64,000 bases of DNA from Petrolisthes cinctipes (lineage: Eukaryota > Arthropoda > Malacostraca > Decapoda > Porcellanidae). Location of the stretch: NCBI GenBank assembly GCA_033782935.1, contig JAWQEG010000279.1:2194001-2258000 (forward strand), read 5' to 3'. Shown here one piece after another: positions 48,689-62,073 of the stretch (within the stretch, counting starts at the first letter, position 1; each line of letters starts with the position of its first letter). Both the position numbers and the translations under genes were made by a program. Under the pieces are notes generated by a model. It worked only from the letters and a program-made list of their open reading frames with translations, ran no database searches and was not told the origin of the DNA.

Positions 48689-50644
48689 CTAAAATATCGA
48701 TTTTCAGCATGTTTTGGGACTGTATTTTGAAAATACTCTAACACTGAGTAGGCATGTACAGATTGCTTCTGGGACCCCAAAATATTGAATTTTCGGGTGT
48801 TTTGAGCCTGAATTTGAGATATAAACGGGTACTGAAGATGCATGCACATATCGACTTTTGTGCACCTAAAAGATCGATTTTCAGTATGTTTTGAGCATGT
48901 ATTTTGAAAATACTCTAACACGGAGTAGGCATGTACAGATCGCTTCTGGGACCCCTAAATATCGAATTTTCGGGTGTTTTGGGACTGAATTTGAGATATC
49001 GACTTTTTGGCACTTAAAAGATCGATTTTTAGCATGTTATTAGCCTATATTTTGAAAATTTTCTAGCACTGTACAGATTGCTTCTGGGACCCCAAAATAT
49101 TGAATTTTCGGGTGTTTTGAGCCTGAATTTGAGATATAAACGGGTATAGAAGATACATGCACATATTGACTTTGGGCATCTAAAATATCGATTTTTTGCA
49201 TGTTTTGGGCCTGTATTTTGAAAATACTCTAACACTGAGTAGGCATGTACAGATTGCTTCTGGGACCCCAAAATATTGAATTTTCGGGTGTTTTGAGCCT
49301 GAATTTGAGATATAAACGGGTACTGAAGATGCATGCACATATCGACTTTTGGGCACCTAAAAGATCGATTTTCAGTATGTTTTTGGCCTGTATTTTGAAA
49401 ATACTCTAACACGGAGTAGGCATGTACAGATACCTTCTGGGACCTCTAAATATCGAATTTTCGGGTGTTTTGGGACTGAATTTGAGATATCGATTTTTTG
49501 GCACCTAAAATGTCGATTTTTAGCATGTTTTTAGCCTATATTTTGAAAATATTCTAGCACTGTGTAGGCATGTACAGATTGCTTCTGGGACCCCAAAATA
49601 TTGAATTTTCGGGTGTTTTGAGCCTGAATTTGAGATATAAACGGGTACAGAAGATACATGCACATATTGACTTTGGGCATCTAAAATATCGATTTTCAGC
49701 ATGTTTTGGCCCTGTATTTTGAAAATACACTAACACTGAGTAGGCATGTACAGATTGCTTCTGGGACCAAAAAATATCGAATTTTCGGGTGTTTTGAGCC
49801 TGAATTTGAGATATAAACGGATACTGAAGATGCATGCACATATCGACTTTTGTGCACCTAAAAGATCGATTTTCAGTATGTTTTGAGCATGTATTTTGAA
49901 AATACTCTAACACGGAGTAGGCATGTACAGATCGCTTCTGGGATCCCTAAATATCGAATTTTCGAGTGTTTTGGGACTGAATTTGAGATATCGACTTTTT
50001 GGCACTTAAAAGATCGATTTTTAGCATGTTTTTAGCCTATATTTTGAAAATATTCTAGCACTGTACAGATTGCTTCTGGGACCCAAAAATATTGAATTTT
50101 CGGGTGTTTAGGGCCAGAATTTGAGATATAAACGGGTACAGAAGATGCATGCACATATCGACTTTTGGGAACCTAAAAGATCGATTTTCAGTATGTTTTT
50201 GGCCTGTATTTTGAAAATACTCTAACACGGAGTAGGCATGTACAGATACCTTCTGGGACCTCTAAATATCGAATTTTTGGGTGTTTTGGGACTGAATTTG
50301 AGATATTGATTTTTTGGCACATAAAATGTCGATTTTTAGCATGTTTTTTGCCTATATTTTGAAAATATTCTAGCACTGTGTAGGCATGTACAGATTGCTT
50401 CTGGGACCCCAAAATATTGAATTTTCGGGTGTTTTGAGCCTGAATTTGATATATAAACGGGTACAGAAGATACATGCACATATTGACTTTGGGCACCTAA
50501 AAGATCGATTTTCAGTATGTTTTTGGCCTGTATTTTGAAAATACTCTAACACGGAGTAGGCATGTACAGATACCTTCTGGGACCTCTAAATATCGAATTT
50601 TCGGGTGTTTTGGGACTGAATTTGATATATCGATTTTTTGGCAC

Positions 50645-50790
50645 CTATATTTTGAAAATATTCTAGCACTGTGTAGGCATGTACAGATTGCTTTTGGGAC
50701 CCCAAAATATTGAATTTTCGGGTGTTTTGAGCCTGAATTTGAGATATAAACGGGTACTGAAGATGCATGCACATATCGACTTTTGTGCAC
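50645..50790 (+). repeat. B/D monomer with 31-bp deletion (5 of 8)
   Basis: Counterpart of 44663-44808 in the second 5.98-kb copy, 146 bp, with the type D right end. Confidence 0.88.
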
Positions 50791-52736
50791 CTAAAAGATC
50801 GATTTTCAGTATGTTTTGAGCATGTATTTTGAAAATACTCTAACACGGAGTAGGCATGTACAGATCGCTTCTGGGACCCCTAAATATCGAATTTTCGGGT
50901 GTTTTGGGACTGAATTTGAGATATCGACTTTTTGGCACTTAAAAGATCGATTTTTAGCATGTTTTTAGCCTATATTTTGAAAATTTTCTAGCACTGTACA
51001 GATTGCTTCTGGGTCCCCAAAATATTGAATTTTCGGGTGTTTTGAGCCTGAATTTGAGATATAAACGGGTATAGAAGATACATGCACATATTGACTTTGG
51101 GCATCTAAAATATCGATTTTTTGCATGTTTTGGGCCTGTATTTTGAAAATACTCTAACACTGAGTAGGCATGTACAGATTGCTTCTGGGACCCCAAAATA
51201 TTGAATTTTCGGGTGTTTTGAGCCTGAATTTGAGATATAAACGGGTACTGAAGATGCATGCACATATCGACTTTTGGGCACCTAAAAGATCGATTTTCAG
51301 TATGTTTTTGGCCTGTATTTTGAAAATACTCTAACACGGAGTAGGCATGTACAGATACCTTCTGGGACCTCTAAATATCGAATTTTCGGGTGTTTTGGGA
51401 CTGAATTTGAGATATCGATTTTTTGGCACTTAAAAGATCGATTTTTAGCATGTTATTAGCCTATATTTTGAAAATTTTCTAGCACTGTACAGATTGCTTC
51501 TGGGACCCCAAAATATTGAATTTTCGGGTGTTTTGAGCCTGAATTTGAGATATAAACGGGTATAGAAGATACATGCACATATTGACTTTGGGCATCTAAA
51601 ATATCGATTTTTTGCATGTTTTGGGCCTGTATTTTGAAAATACTCTAACACTGAGTAGGCATGTACAGATTGCTTCTGGGACCCCAAAATATTGAATTTT
51701 CGGGTGTTTTGAGCCTGAATTTGAGATATAAACGGGTACTGAAGATGCATGCACATATCGACTTTTGGGCACCTAAAAGATCGATTTTCAGTATGTTTTT
51801 GGCCTGTATTTTGAAAATACTCTAACACGGAGTAGGCATGTACAGATACCTTCTGGGACCTCTAAATATCGAATTTTCGGGTGTTTTGGGACTGAATTTG
51901 AGATATCGATTTTTTGGCACCTAAAATGTCGATTTTTAGCATGTTTTTAGCCTATATTTTGAAAATATTCTAGCACTGTGTAGGCATGTACAGATTGCTT
52001 CTGGGACCCCAAAATATTGAATTTTCGGGTGTTTTGAGCCTGAATTTGAGATATAAACGGGTACAGAAGATACATGCACATATTGACTTTGGGCATCTTT
52101 AATATCGATTTTCAGCATGTTTTGGGCCTGTATTTTGAAAATACACTAACACTGAGTAGGCATGTACAGATTGCTTCTGGGACCCCAAAATATCGAATTT
52201 TCGGGTGTTTTGAGCCTGAATTTGAGATATAAACGGGTACTGAAGATGCATGCACATATCGACTTTTGTGCACCTAAAAGATCGATTTTCAGTATGTTTT
52301 GAGCATGTATTTTGAAAATACTCTAACACGGAGTAGGCATGTACAGATCGCTTCTGGGATCCCTAAATATCGAATTTTCGAGTGTTTTGGGACTGAATTT
52401 GAGATATCGACTTTTTGGCACTTAAAAGATCGATTTTTAGCATGTTTTTAGCCTATATTTTGAAAATATTCTAGCACTGTACAGATTGCTTCTGGGACCC
52501 AAAAATATTGAATTTTCGGGTGTTTAGGGCCTGAATTTGAGATATAAACGGGTACAGAAGATGCATGCACATATCGACTTTTGGGAACCTAAAAGATCGA
52601 TTTTCAGTATGTTTTTGGCCTGTATTTTGAAAATACTCTAACACGGAGTAGGCATGTACAGATACCTTCTGGGACCTCTAAATATCGAATTTTTGGGTGT
52701 TTTGGGACTGAATTTGAGATATTGATTTTTTGGCAC

Positions 52737-54676
52737 ATAAAATGTCGATTTTTAGCATGTTTTTAGCCTATATTTTGAAAATATTCTAGCACTGTGTAGG
52801 CATGTACAGATTGCTTCTGGGACCCCAAAATATTGAATTTTCGGGTGTTTTGAGCCTGAATTTGATATATAAACGGGTACAGAAGATACATGCACATATT
52901 GACTTTGGGCACCTAAAAGATCGATTTTCAGTATGTTTTTGGCCTGTATTTTGAAAATACTCTAACACGGAGTAGGCATGTACAGATACCTTCTGGGACC
53001 TCTAAATATCGAATTTTCGGGTGTTTTGGGACTGAATTTGATATATCGATTTTTTGGCACCTATATTTTGAAAATATTCTAGCACTGTGTAGGCATGTAC
53101 AGATTGCTTTTGGGACCCCAAAATATTGAATTTTCGGGTGTTTTGAACCTGAATTTGAGATATAAACGGGTACTGAAGATGCATGCACATATCGACTTTT
53201 GTGCACCTAAAAGATCGATTTTCAGTATGTTTTGAGCATGTATTTTGAAAATACTCTAACACGGAGTAGGCATGTACAGATCGCTTCTGGGACCCCTAAA
53301 TATCGAATTTTCGGGTGTTTTGGGACTGAATTTGAGATATCGACTTTTTGGCACTTAAAAGATCGATTTTTAGCATGTTTTTAGCCTATATTTTGAAAAT
53401 TTTCTAGCACTGTACAGATTGCTTCTGGGTCCCCAAAATATTGAATTTTCGGGTGTTTTGATCCTGAATTTGAGATATAAACGGGTATAGAAGATACATG
53501 CACATATTGACTTTGGGCATCTAAAATATCGATTTTTTGCATGTTTTGGGCCTGTATTTTGAAAATACTCTAACACTGAGTAGGCATGTACAGATTGCTT
53601 CTGGGACCCCAAAATATTGAATTTTCGGGTGTTTTGAGCCTGAATTTGAGATATAAACGGGTACTGAAGATGCATGCACATATCGACTTTTGGGCACCTA
53701 AAAGATCGATTTTCAGTATGTTTTTGGCCTGTATTTTGAAAATACTCTAACACGGAGTAGGCATGTACAGATACCTTCTGGGACCTCTAAATATCGAATT
53801 TTCGGGTGTTTTAGGACTGAATTTGAGATATCGATTTTTTGGCACCTAAAATGTCGATTTTTAGCATGTTTTTAGCCTATATTTTGAAAATATTCTAGCA
53901 CTGTGTAGGCATGTACAGATTGCTTCTGGGACCCCAAAATATTGAATTTTCGGGTGTTTTGAGCCTGAATTTGAGATATAAACGGGTACAGAAGATACAT
54001 GCACATATTGACTTTGGGCATCTAAAATATCGATTTTCAGCATGTTTTGGGCCTGTATTTTGAAAATACACTAACACTGAGTAGGCATGTACAGATTGCT
54101 TCTGGGACCCCAAAATATCGAATTTTCGGGTGTTTTGAGCCTAAATTTGAGATATAAACGGGTACTGAAGATGCATGCACATATCGACTTTTGTGCACCT
54201 AAAAGATCGATTTTCAGTATGTTTTGAGCATGTATTTTGAAAATACTCTAACACGGAGTAGGCATGTACAGATCGCTTCTGGGATCCCTAAATATCGAAT
54301 TTTCGAGTGTTTTGGGACTGAATTTGAGATATCGACTTTTTGGCACTTAAAAGATCGATTTTTAGCATGTTTTTAGCCTATATTTTGAAAATATTCTAGC
54401 ACTGTACAGATTGCTTCTGGGACCCAAAAATATTGAATTTTCGGGTGTTTAGGGCCAGAATTTGAGATATAAACGGGTACAGAAGATGCATGCACATATC
54501 GACTTTTGGGAACCTAAAAGATCGATTTTCAGTATGTTTTTGGCCTGTATTTTGAAAATACTCTAACACGGAGTAGGCATGTACAGATACCTTCTGGGAC
54601 CTCTAAATATCGAATTTTTGGGTGTTTTGGGACTGAATTTGAGATATTGATTTTTTGGCACATAAAATGTCGATTT
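52737..54676. repeat. Truncated third piece of the 5.98-kb unit
   Basis: Does not continue copy 2 in register. It restarts in the middle of the unit: about 52737-53750 aligns to 50321-51337 (offset 2416), and about 53800-54676 aligns to 51875-52751 (offset 1925). The 491-bp B-D-S2 run at about 51445-51935 is missing. Marks include GGGTCCCCAAAAT near 53428, GGGATCCCTAAATATC near 54281 and ACCCAAAAATATTG near 54422. Confidence 0.83.
53061..53206 (+). repeat. B/D monomer with 31-bp deletion (6 of 8)
   Basis: Same junction and type D right end, 146 bp, but with TTTTGAACCTG as in the 145-bp class. This suggests a crossover point slightly different from, or conversion after, the 44663 and 50645 copies. 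Confidence 0.87.
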
Positions 54677-56254
54677 TTAGCATGTTTTTAGCCTATATTT
54701 TGAAAATATTCTAGCACTGTGTAGGCATGTACAGATTGCTTCTGGGACCCCAAAATATTGAATTTTCGGGTGTTTTGAGCCTGAATTTGAGATATAAACG
54801 GGTACAGAAGATACATGCACATATTGACTTTGGGCACCAAAAATATCGATTTTCAGCATATTTTGGGCCTGAATTTTGAAAATACTCTAACACGAAGTAG
54901 GCATGTACAGATACCTTCTGGGACCTCTAAATATCGAATTTTCGGGTGTTTTGGGACGGAATTTGAGATATTGATTTTTTGGCACCTAAAATGTCGATTT
55001 TTAGCATGTTTTTAGCCTATATTTTGAAAATATTCTAGCACTGTGTAGGCATGTACAGATTGCTTCTGGGACCCCAAAATATTGAATTTTCGGGTGTTTT
55101 GAGTCTGAATTTGATATATAAACGGGTACAGAAGATACATGCACATATTGACTTTGGGCACCTAAAAGATCGATTTTCAGTATGTTTTTGGCCTGTATTT
55201 TGAAAATACTCTAACACGGAGTAGGCATGTACAGATACCTTCTGGGACCTCTAAATATCGAATTTTCGGGTGTTTTGGGACTGAATTTGATATATCAATT
55301 TTTTGGCACCTATATTTTGAAAATATTCTAGCACTGTGTAGGCATGTACAGATTGCTTTTGGGACCCCAAAATATTGAATTTTCGGGTGTTTTGAACCTG
55401 AATTTGAGATATAAACGGGTACAGAAGATACATTCACATATTGACTTTGGGCATCTAAAATATCGATTTTCAGCATGTTTTGGGACTGTATTTTGAAAAT
55501 ACTCTAACACTGAGTAGGCATGTACAGATTGCTTCTGGGACCCCAAAATATTGAATTTTCGGGTGTTTTGAGCCTGAATTTGAGATATAAACGGGTACTG
55601 AAGATGCATGCACATATCGACTTTTGTGCACCTAAAAGATCGATTTTCAGTATGTTTTGAGCATGTATTTTGAAAATACTCTAACACGGAGTAGGCATGT
55701 ACAGATCGCTTCTGGGACCCCTAAATATCGAATTTTCGGGTGTTTTGGGACTGAATTTGAGATATCGACTTTTTGGCACTTAAAAGATCGATTTTTAGCA
55801 TGTTTTTAGCCTATATTTTGAAAATTTTCTAGCACTGTACAGATTGCTTCTGGGACCCCAAAATATTGAATTTTCGGGTGTTTTGAGCCTAAATTTGAGA
55901 TATAAACGGGTATAGAAGATACATGCACATATTGACTTTGGGCATCTAAAATATCGATTTTTTGCATGTTTTGGGCCTGTATTTTGAAAATACTCTAACA
56001 CTGAGTAGGCATGTACAGATTGCTTCTGGGACCCCAAAATATTGAATTTTCGGGTGTTTTGAGCCTGAATTCGAGATATAAACGGGTACAGAAGATACAT
56101 GCACATATTGACTTTGGGCACCAAAAATATCGATTTTCAGTATGTTTTGAGCATGTATTTTGAAAATACTCTAACACAGAGTAGGCATGTACAGATCGCT
56201 TCTGTGACCCCTAAATATCGAATTTTCGGGTGTTTTGGGACTGATTTTGAGATA
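54430..56254. repeat. Segment duplicated at 3113-bp spacing, copy 1
   Basis: Aligns to about 57543-59367. Shared marks include ACACGAAGTAGG near 54890, the 31-bp-deleted B monomer (55310), TGAGCCTAAATTTGAG near 55885 and GCTTCTGTGACCCC with GGGACTGATTTTGAG near 56199-56250. Beyond 56254 this copy continues into a 29-bp-containing monomer, while copy 2 continues as a short one. Confidence 0.85.
55310..55454 (+). repeat. B monomer with 31-bp deletion (7 of 8)
   Basis: Same CCTA junction, 145 bp, 145-bp class. The preceding short monomer has ATATCAATTTT instead of ATATCGATTTT, a CG-to-CA change. Confidence 0.88.
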
Positions 56255-57480
56255 TAAACGGGTACTGAAGATGCATGCACATATCGACTTTTGGGCACCT
56301 AAAAGATCGATTTTCAGTATGTTTTTGGCCTGTATTATGAAAATACTCTAACACGGAGTAGGCATGTACAGATACCTTCTGGAACCTCTAAATATCGAAT
56401 TTTCGGGTGTTTTGGGACTGAATTTGAGATATCGATTTTTTGGCACCTAAAATGTCGATTTTTAGCATGTTTTTAGCCTATATTTTGAAAATATTCTAGC
56501 ACTGTGTAGGCATGTACAGATTGCTTCTGGGACCCCAAAATATTGAATTTTCGGGTGTTTTGAGCCTGAATTTGAGATATAAACGGGTACAGAAGATACA
56601 TGCACATATTGACTTTGGGCATCTAAAATATCGATTTTCAGCATGTTTTGTGCCTGTATTTTGAAAATACTCTAACACTGAGTAGGCATGTACAGATTGC
56701 TTCTGGGACCCCAAAATATTGAATTTTCGGGTGTTTTGAGCCTGAATTTGAGATATAAACGGGTACAGAAGATGCATGCACATATCGACTTTTGTGCACC
56801 TAAAAGATTGATTTTCAGTATGTTTTGAGCATGTATTTTGAAAATACTCTAACACGGAGTAGGCATGTACAGATCGCTTCTGGGATACCCTAAATATCGA
56901 ATTTTTGGGTGTTTTGGGACTGAAATTGAGATATCGATTTTTTGGCACCTAAAATGTCGATTTTTAGCATGTTTTTAGCCTATATTTTGAAAATATTCTA
57001 GCACTGAGTAGGCATGTACAGATTGCTTCTGGGACCCCAAAATATTGAATTTTCGGGTGTTTTGAGCCTGAATTTGAGATATAAACGGGTACAGAAGATA
57101 CATGCACATATTGACTTTGGGCATCTAAAATATCGATTTTCAGCATGTTTTGGGCCTGTATTTTGAAAATACTCTAACACTGAATAGGTATGTACAGATT
57201 GCTTCTGGGACCCCAAAATATTGAATTTTCGGGTGTTTTGAGCCTGAATTTGAGATATAAACGGGTACTGAAGATGCATGCACATATCGACTTTTGTGCA
57301 CCTAAAAGATCGATTTTCAGTATGTTTTGAGCATGTATTTTGAAAATACTCTAACACGGAGTAGGCATGTACAGATCGCTTCTTGGACCCCTAAATATCG
57401 AATTTTCGGGTGCTTTGGGACTGAATTTGAGATATCGACTTTTTGGCACCTAAAAGATCGATTTTTAGCATGTTTTTAGC
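56255..57480. repeat. Segment repeated at 4260-bp spacing, copy 1
   Basis: Aligns to about 60516-61740 (offset 4261, then 4260 after GGGATACCCC near 56883, which has one extra base). Shared marks include CTGGAACCTC near 56381, TTTTGTGCCTG near 56647, CTGAAATTGAG near 56921, ACACTGAATAGGTATG near 57178 and GGGTGCTTTGGG near 57409. Confidence 0.85.
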
Positions 57481-57542
57481 CTATATTTTGAAAATATTCT
57501 AACACTGAGTAGGCATGTACAGATTGCTTCTGGGACCCCAAA

Positions 57543-59367
57543 ATATTGAATTTTCGGGTGTTTAGGGCCAGAATTTGAGATATAAACGGGTACAGAAGAT
57601 GCATGCACATATCGACTTTTGGGAACCTAAAAGATCGATTTTCAGTATGTTTTTGGCCTGTATTTTGAAAATACTCTAACACGGAGTAGGCATGTACAGA
57701 TACCTTCTGGGACCTCTAAATATCGAATTTTTGGGTGTTTTGGGACTGAATTTGAGATATTGATTTTTTGGCACATAAAATGTCGATTTTTTGCATGTTT
57801 TTAGCCTATATTTTGAAAATATTCTAGCACTGTGTAGGCATGTACAGATTGCTTCTGGGACCCCAAAATATTGAATTTTCGGGTGTTTTGAGCCTGAATT
57901 TGAGATATAAACGGGTACAGAAGATACATGCACATATTGACTTTGGGCACCAAAAATATCGATTTTCAGCATGTTTTGGGCCTGAATTTTGAAAATACTC
58001 TAACACGAAGTAGGAATGTACAGATACCTTCTGGGACCTCTAAATATCGAATTTTCGGGTGTTTTGGGACTGAATTTGAGATATCGATTTTTTGGCACCT
58101 AAAATGTCGATTTTTAGCATGTTTTTAGCTTATATTTTGAAAACATTCTAGCACTGTGTAGGCATGTACAGATTGCTTCTGGGACCCCAAAATATTGAAT
58201 TTTCGGGTGTTTTGAGCCTGAATTTGATATATAAACGGGTACAGAAGATACATGCACATATTGACTTTGGGCACCTAAAAGATCGATTTTCAGTATGTTT
58301 TTGGCCTGTATTTTGAAAATACTCTAACACGGAGTAGGCATGTACAGATACCTTCTGGGACCTCTAAATATCGAATTTTCGGGTGTTTTGGGACTGAATT
58401 TGATATATCGATTTTTTGGCACCTATATTTTGAAAATATTCTAGCTTTGTGTAGGCATGTACAGATTGCTTTTGGGACCCCAAAATATTGAATTTTCGGG
58501 TGTTTTGAACCTGAATTTGAGATATAAACGGGTACAGAAGATACATTCACATATTGACTTTGGGCATCTAAAATATCGATTTTCAGCATGTTTTGGGACT
58601 GTATTTTGAAAATACTCTAACACTGAGTAGGCATGTACAGATTGCTTCTGGGACCCCAAAATATTGAATTTTCGGGTGTTTTGAGCCTGAATTTGAGATA
58701 TAAACGGGTACTGAAGATGCATGCACATATCGACTTTTGTGCACCTAAAAGATCGATTTTCAGTATGTTTTGAGCATGTATTTTGAAAATACTCTAACAC
58801 GGAGTAGGCATGTACAGATCGCTTCTGGGACCCCTAAATATCGAATTTTCGGGTGTTTTGGGACTGAATTTGAGATATCGACTTTTTGGCACTTAAAAGA
58901 TCGATTTTTAGCATGTTTTTAGCCTATATTTTGAAAATTTTCTAGCACTGTACAGATTGCTTCTGGGACCCCAAAATATTGAATTTTCGGGTGTTTTGAG
59001 CCTAAATTTGAGATATAAACGGGTATAGAAGATACATGCACATATTGACTTTGGGCATCTAAAATATCGATTTTTTGCATGTTTTGGGCCTGTATTTTGA
59101 AAATACTCTAACACTGAGTAGGCATGTACAGATTGCTTCTGGGACCCCAAAATATTGAATTTTCGGGTGTTTTGAGCCTGAAATCGAGATATAAACGGGT
59201 ACAGAAGATACATGCACATATTGACTTTGGGCACCAAAAATATCGATTTTCAGTATGTTTTGAGCATGTATTTTGAAAATACTCTAACACGGAGTAGGCA
59301 TGTACAGATCGCTTCTGTGACCCCTAAATATCGAATTTTCGGGTGTTTTGGGACTGATTTTGAGATA
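57543..59367. repeat. Segment duplicated at 3113-bp spacing, copy 2
   Basis: Second copy of 54430-56254. Private changes include GTAGGAATGTAC near 58011, TAGCTTATATTTTG near 58128, TCTAGCTTTGTG near 58441 and CCTGAAATCGAG near 59178. Left of the segment the flank is of the kind seen at about 61200-61740. Confidence 0.85.
58423..58567 (+). repeat. B monomer with 31-bp deletion (8 of 8)
   Basis: Same CCTA junction, 145 bp, 3113 bp after the previous one. Private change TTCTAGCTTTGTG replaces TTCTAGCACTGTG. Confidence 0.88.
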
Positions 59368-60130
59368 TCGACTTTTTGGCACCTAAAAGATCGATTTTTA
59401 GCATGTTTTTAGCCTATATTTTGAAAATATTCTAGCACTGAGTAGGGATGTACAGATTGCTTCTGGGACCCCAAAATATTGAATTTTCGGGTGTTTTGAG
59501 CCTGAATTTGAGATATAAACGGGTACAGAAGATACATGCACATATTGACTTTGGGCACCAAAAATATCGATTTTCAGCATGTTTTGGGCCTGAATTTTGA
59601 AAATACTCTAACAAGGAGTAGGCATGTACAGATCGCTTCTGGGACCCCAAAATATCGAATTTTCGGGTGTTTAGGGCCTGAATTTGAGATATAAACGGGT
59701 ACAGAAGATACATGCACATATTGACTTTGGGCACCAAAAATATCGATTTTCAGCATGTTTTGAGCCTGAATTTTGAAAATACTCTAACACGGAGTAGGCA
59801 TGTACAGATACCTTCTGGGACCCCTAAATATCGAATTTTCGGGTGTTTTGGGACTGATTTTGAGATATCGACTTTTTGGCACCTAAAAGATCGATTTTTA
59901 GCATGTTTTTAGCCTATATTTTGAAAATATTCTAGCACTGAGTAGGGATGTACAGATTGCTTCTGGGACCCCAAAATATTGAATTTTCGGGTGTTTTGAG
60001 CCTGAATTTGAGATATAAACGGGTACAGAAGATATATGCACATATTGACTTTGGGCACCAAAAATATCGATTTTCAGCATGTTTTGGGCCTGAATTTTGA
60101 AAATACTCTAACACGGAGTAGGCATGTACA
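59325..60130. repeat. Local trimer duplication, 500-bp period
   Basis: About 59325-59630 recurs at 59825-60130. Both copies have the rare GGGACTGATTTTGAG and GAGTAGGGATGTACAG, so this is a local tandem duplication of one trimer. Copy 2 has ACACGG where copy 1 has ACAAGG near 59613. It shows the small-scale end of the duplication spectrum. Confidence 0.82.
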
Positions 60131-60515
60131 GATACCTTCTGGGACCTCTAAATATCGAATTTTCGGGTGTTTTGGGACTGAATTTGAGATATCGATTTTT
60201 TGGCACCTAAAATGTCGATTTTTAGCATGTTTTTAGCCTATATTTTGAAAATATTCTAGCACTGTGTAGGCATGTACAGATTGCTTCTGGGACCCCAAAA
60301 TATTGAATTTTCGGGTGTTTTGAGCCTGAATTTGAGATATAAACGGGTACAGAAGATACATGCACATATTGACTTTGGGCATCTAAAATATCGATTTTCA
60401 TCATGTTTTGGGCCTGTATTTTAAAAATACTCTAACACTGAGTAGGCATGTACAGATTGCTTCTGGGACCCCAAAATATTGAATTTTCGGGTGTTTTGAG
60501 CCTGAATTTGAGATA

Positions 60516-61740
60516 TAAACGGGTACTGAAGATGCATGCACATATCGACTTTTGGGCACCTAAAAGATCGATTTTCAGTATGTTTTTGGCCTGTATTTTG
60601 AAAATACTCTAACACGGAGTAGGCATGTACAGATACCTTCTGGAACCTCTAAATATCGAATTTTCGGGTGTTTTGGGACTGAATTTGAGATATCGATTTT
60701 TTGGCACCTAAAATGTCGATTTTTAGCATGTTTTTAGCCTATATTTTGAAAATATTCTAGCACTGTGTAGGCATGTACAGATTGCTTCTGGGACCCCAAA
60801 ATATTGAATTTTCGGGTGTTTTGAGCCTGAATTTGAGATATAAACGGGTACAGAAGATACATGCACATATTGACTTTGGGCATCTAAAATATCGATTTTC
60901 AGCATGTTTTGTGCCTGTATTTTGAAAATACTCAAACACTGAGTAGGCATGTACAGATTGCTTCTGGGACCCCAAAATATTGAATTTTCGGGTGTTTTGA
61001 GCCTGAATTTGAGATATAAACGGGTACAGAAGATACATGCACATATCGACTTTTGGGCACCTAAAAGATTGATTTTCAGTATGTTTTGAGCATGTATTTT
61101 GAAAATACTCTAACACGGAGTAGGCATGTACAGATCGCTTCTGGGACCCCTAAATATCGAATTTTCGGGTGTTTTGGGACTGAAATTGAGATATCGATTT
61201 TTTGGCACCTAAAATGTCGATTTTTAGCATGTTTTTAGCCTATATTTTGAAAATATTCTAGCACTGAGTAGGCATGTACAGATTGCTTCTGGGACCCCAA
61301 AATATTGAATTTTCGGGTGTTTTGAGCCTGAATTTGAGATATAAACGGGTACAGAAGATACATGCACATATTGACTTTGGGCATCTAAAATATCGATTTT
61401 CAGCATGTTTTGTGCCTGTATTTTGAAAATACTCTAACACTGAATAGGTATGTACAGATTGCTTCTGGGACCCCAAAATATTGAATTTTCGGGTGTTTTG
61501 AGCCTGAATTTGAGATATAAACGGGTACTGAAGATGCATGCACATATCGACTTTTGTGCACCTAAAAGATCGATTTTCAGTATGTTTTGAGCATGTATTT
61601 TGAAAATACTCTAACACGGAGTAGGCATGTACAGATCGCTTCTGGGACCCCTAAATATCGAATTTTCGGGTGCTTTGGGACTGAATTTGAGATATCGACT
61701 TTTTGGCACCTATAAGATCGATTTTTAGCATGTTTTTAGC
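60516..61740. repeat. Segment repeated at 4260-bp spacing, copy 2
   Basis: Second copy of 56255-57480 with the same marks (CTGGAACCTC near 60642, CTGAAATTGAG near 61181, CTGAATAGGTATG near 61440, GGTGCTTTGGG near 61669). Monomers follow the S2-B-D-S1-B-D-S1 pattern. Private changes include ACTCAAACACTG near 60931 and CACCTATAAGATCG near 61708. Confidence 0.85.
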
Positions 61741-62073
61741 CTATATTTTGAAAATATTCTAGCACTGAGTAGGCATGTACAGATTGCTTCTGGGACCCCA
61801 AAATATTGAGTTTTCGGGTGTTTTGAGCCTGAATTTGAGATATAAACGGGTACAGAAGATACATGCACATATTGACGTTGGGCACCAAAAATATCGATTT
61901 TCAGCATGTTTTGGGCCTGAATTTTGAAAATACTCTAACACGGAGTATGCATGTACAGATCGCTTCTGGGACCCCAAAATATCGAATTTTCGGGTGTTTA
62001 GGGCCAGAATTTGAGATATAAACGGGTACTGAAGATGCATGCACATATCGACTTTTGGGAACCTAAAAGACCG
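61741..62073. repeat. Intervening B and C monomers
   Basis: A B and a C monomer with private changes: TATTGAGTTTTCGG near 61804, TTGACGTTGGGC near 61873 and GAGTATGCATG near 61944. They bridge the 4260-bp-spaced segment and the 1122-bp pair. No gene or other feature is seen. Confidence 0.75.

Larger units (their letters stand above)
46755..52736. repeat. 5.98-kb higher-order repeat, copy 2 (5982 bp)
   Basis: Tandem copy of 40774-46754, one base longer. It repeats every landmark at 5981-5982 bp: TATAATGTCG (about 47258), GTAGTCATG (about 47493), ACATGCTCATATTGA (about 48048 and 48372), the 31-bp-deleted monomers (48544-48688 and 50645-50790) and GGGCATCTTTAATATCG (about 52092). Private substitutions include 47805 (C), 49710 (C) and 50349 (T). 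The near identity marks this as the most recent large duplication in the window, or else an assembly duplication. Confidence 0.93.

Noticed and set aside
56496..56948. Longest frame, 150 codons on the minus strand
   Set aside because: A single extra base (GGGATACCCC near 56883) joins two satellite frames. The corresponding copy at about 61140 lacks it and the frame is shorter.
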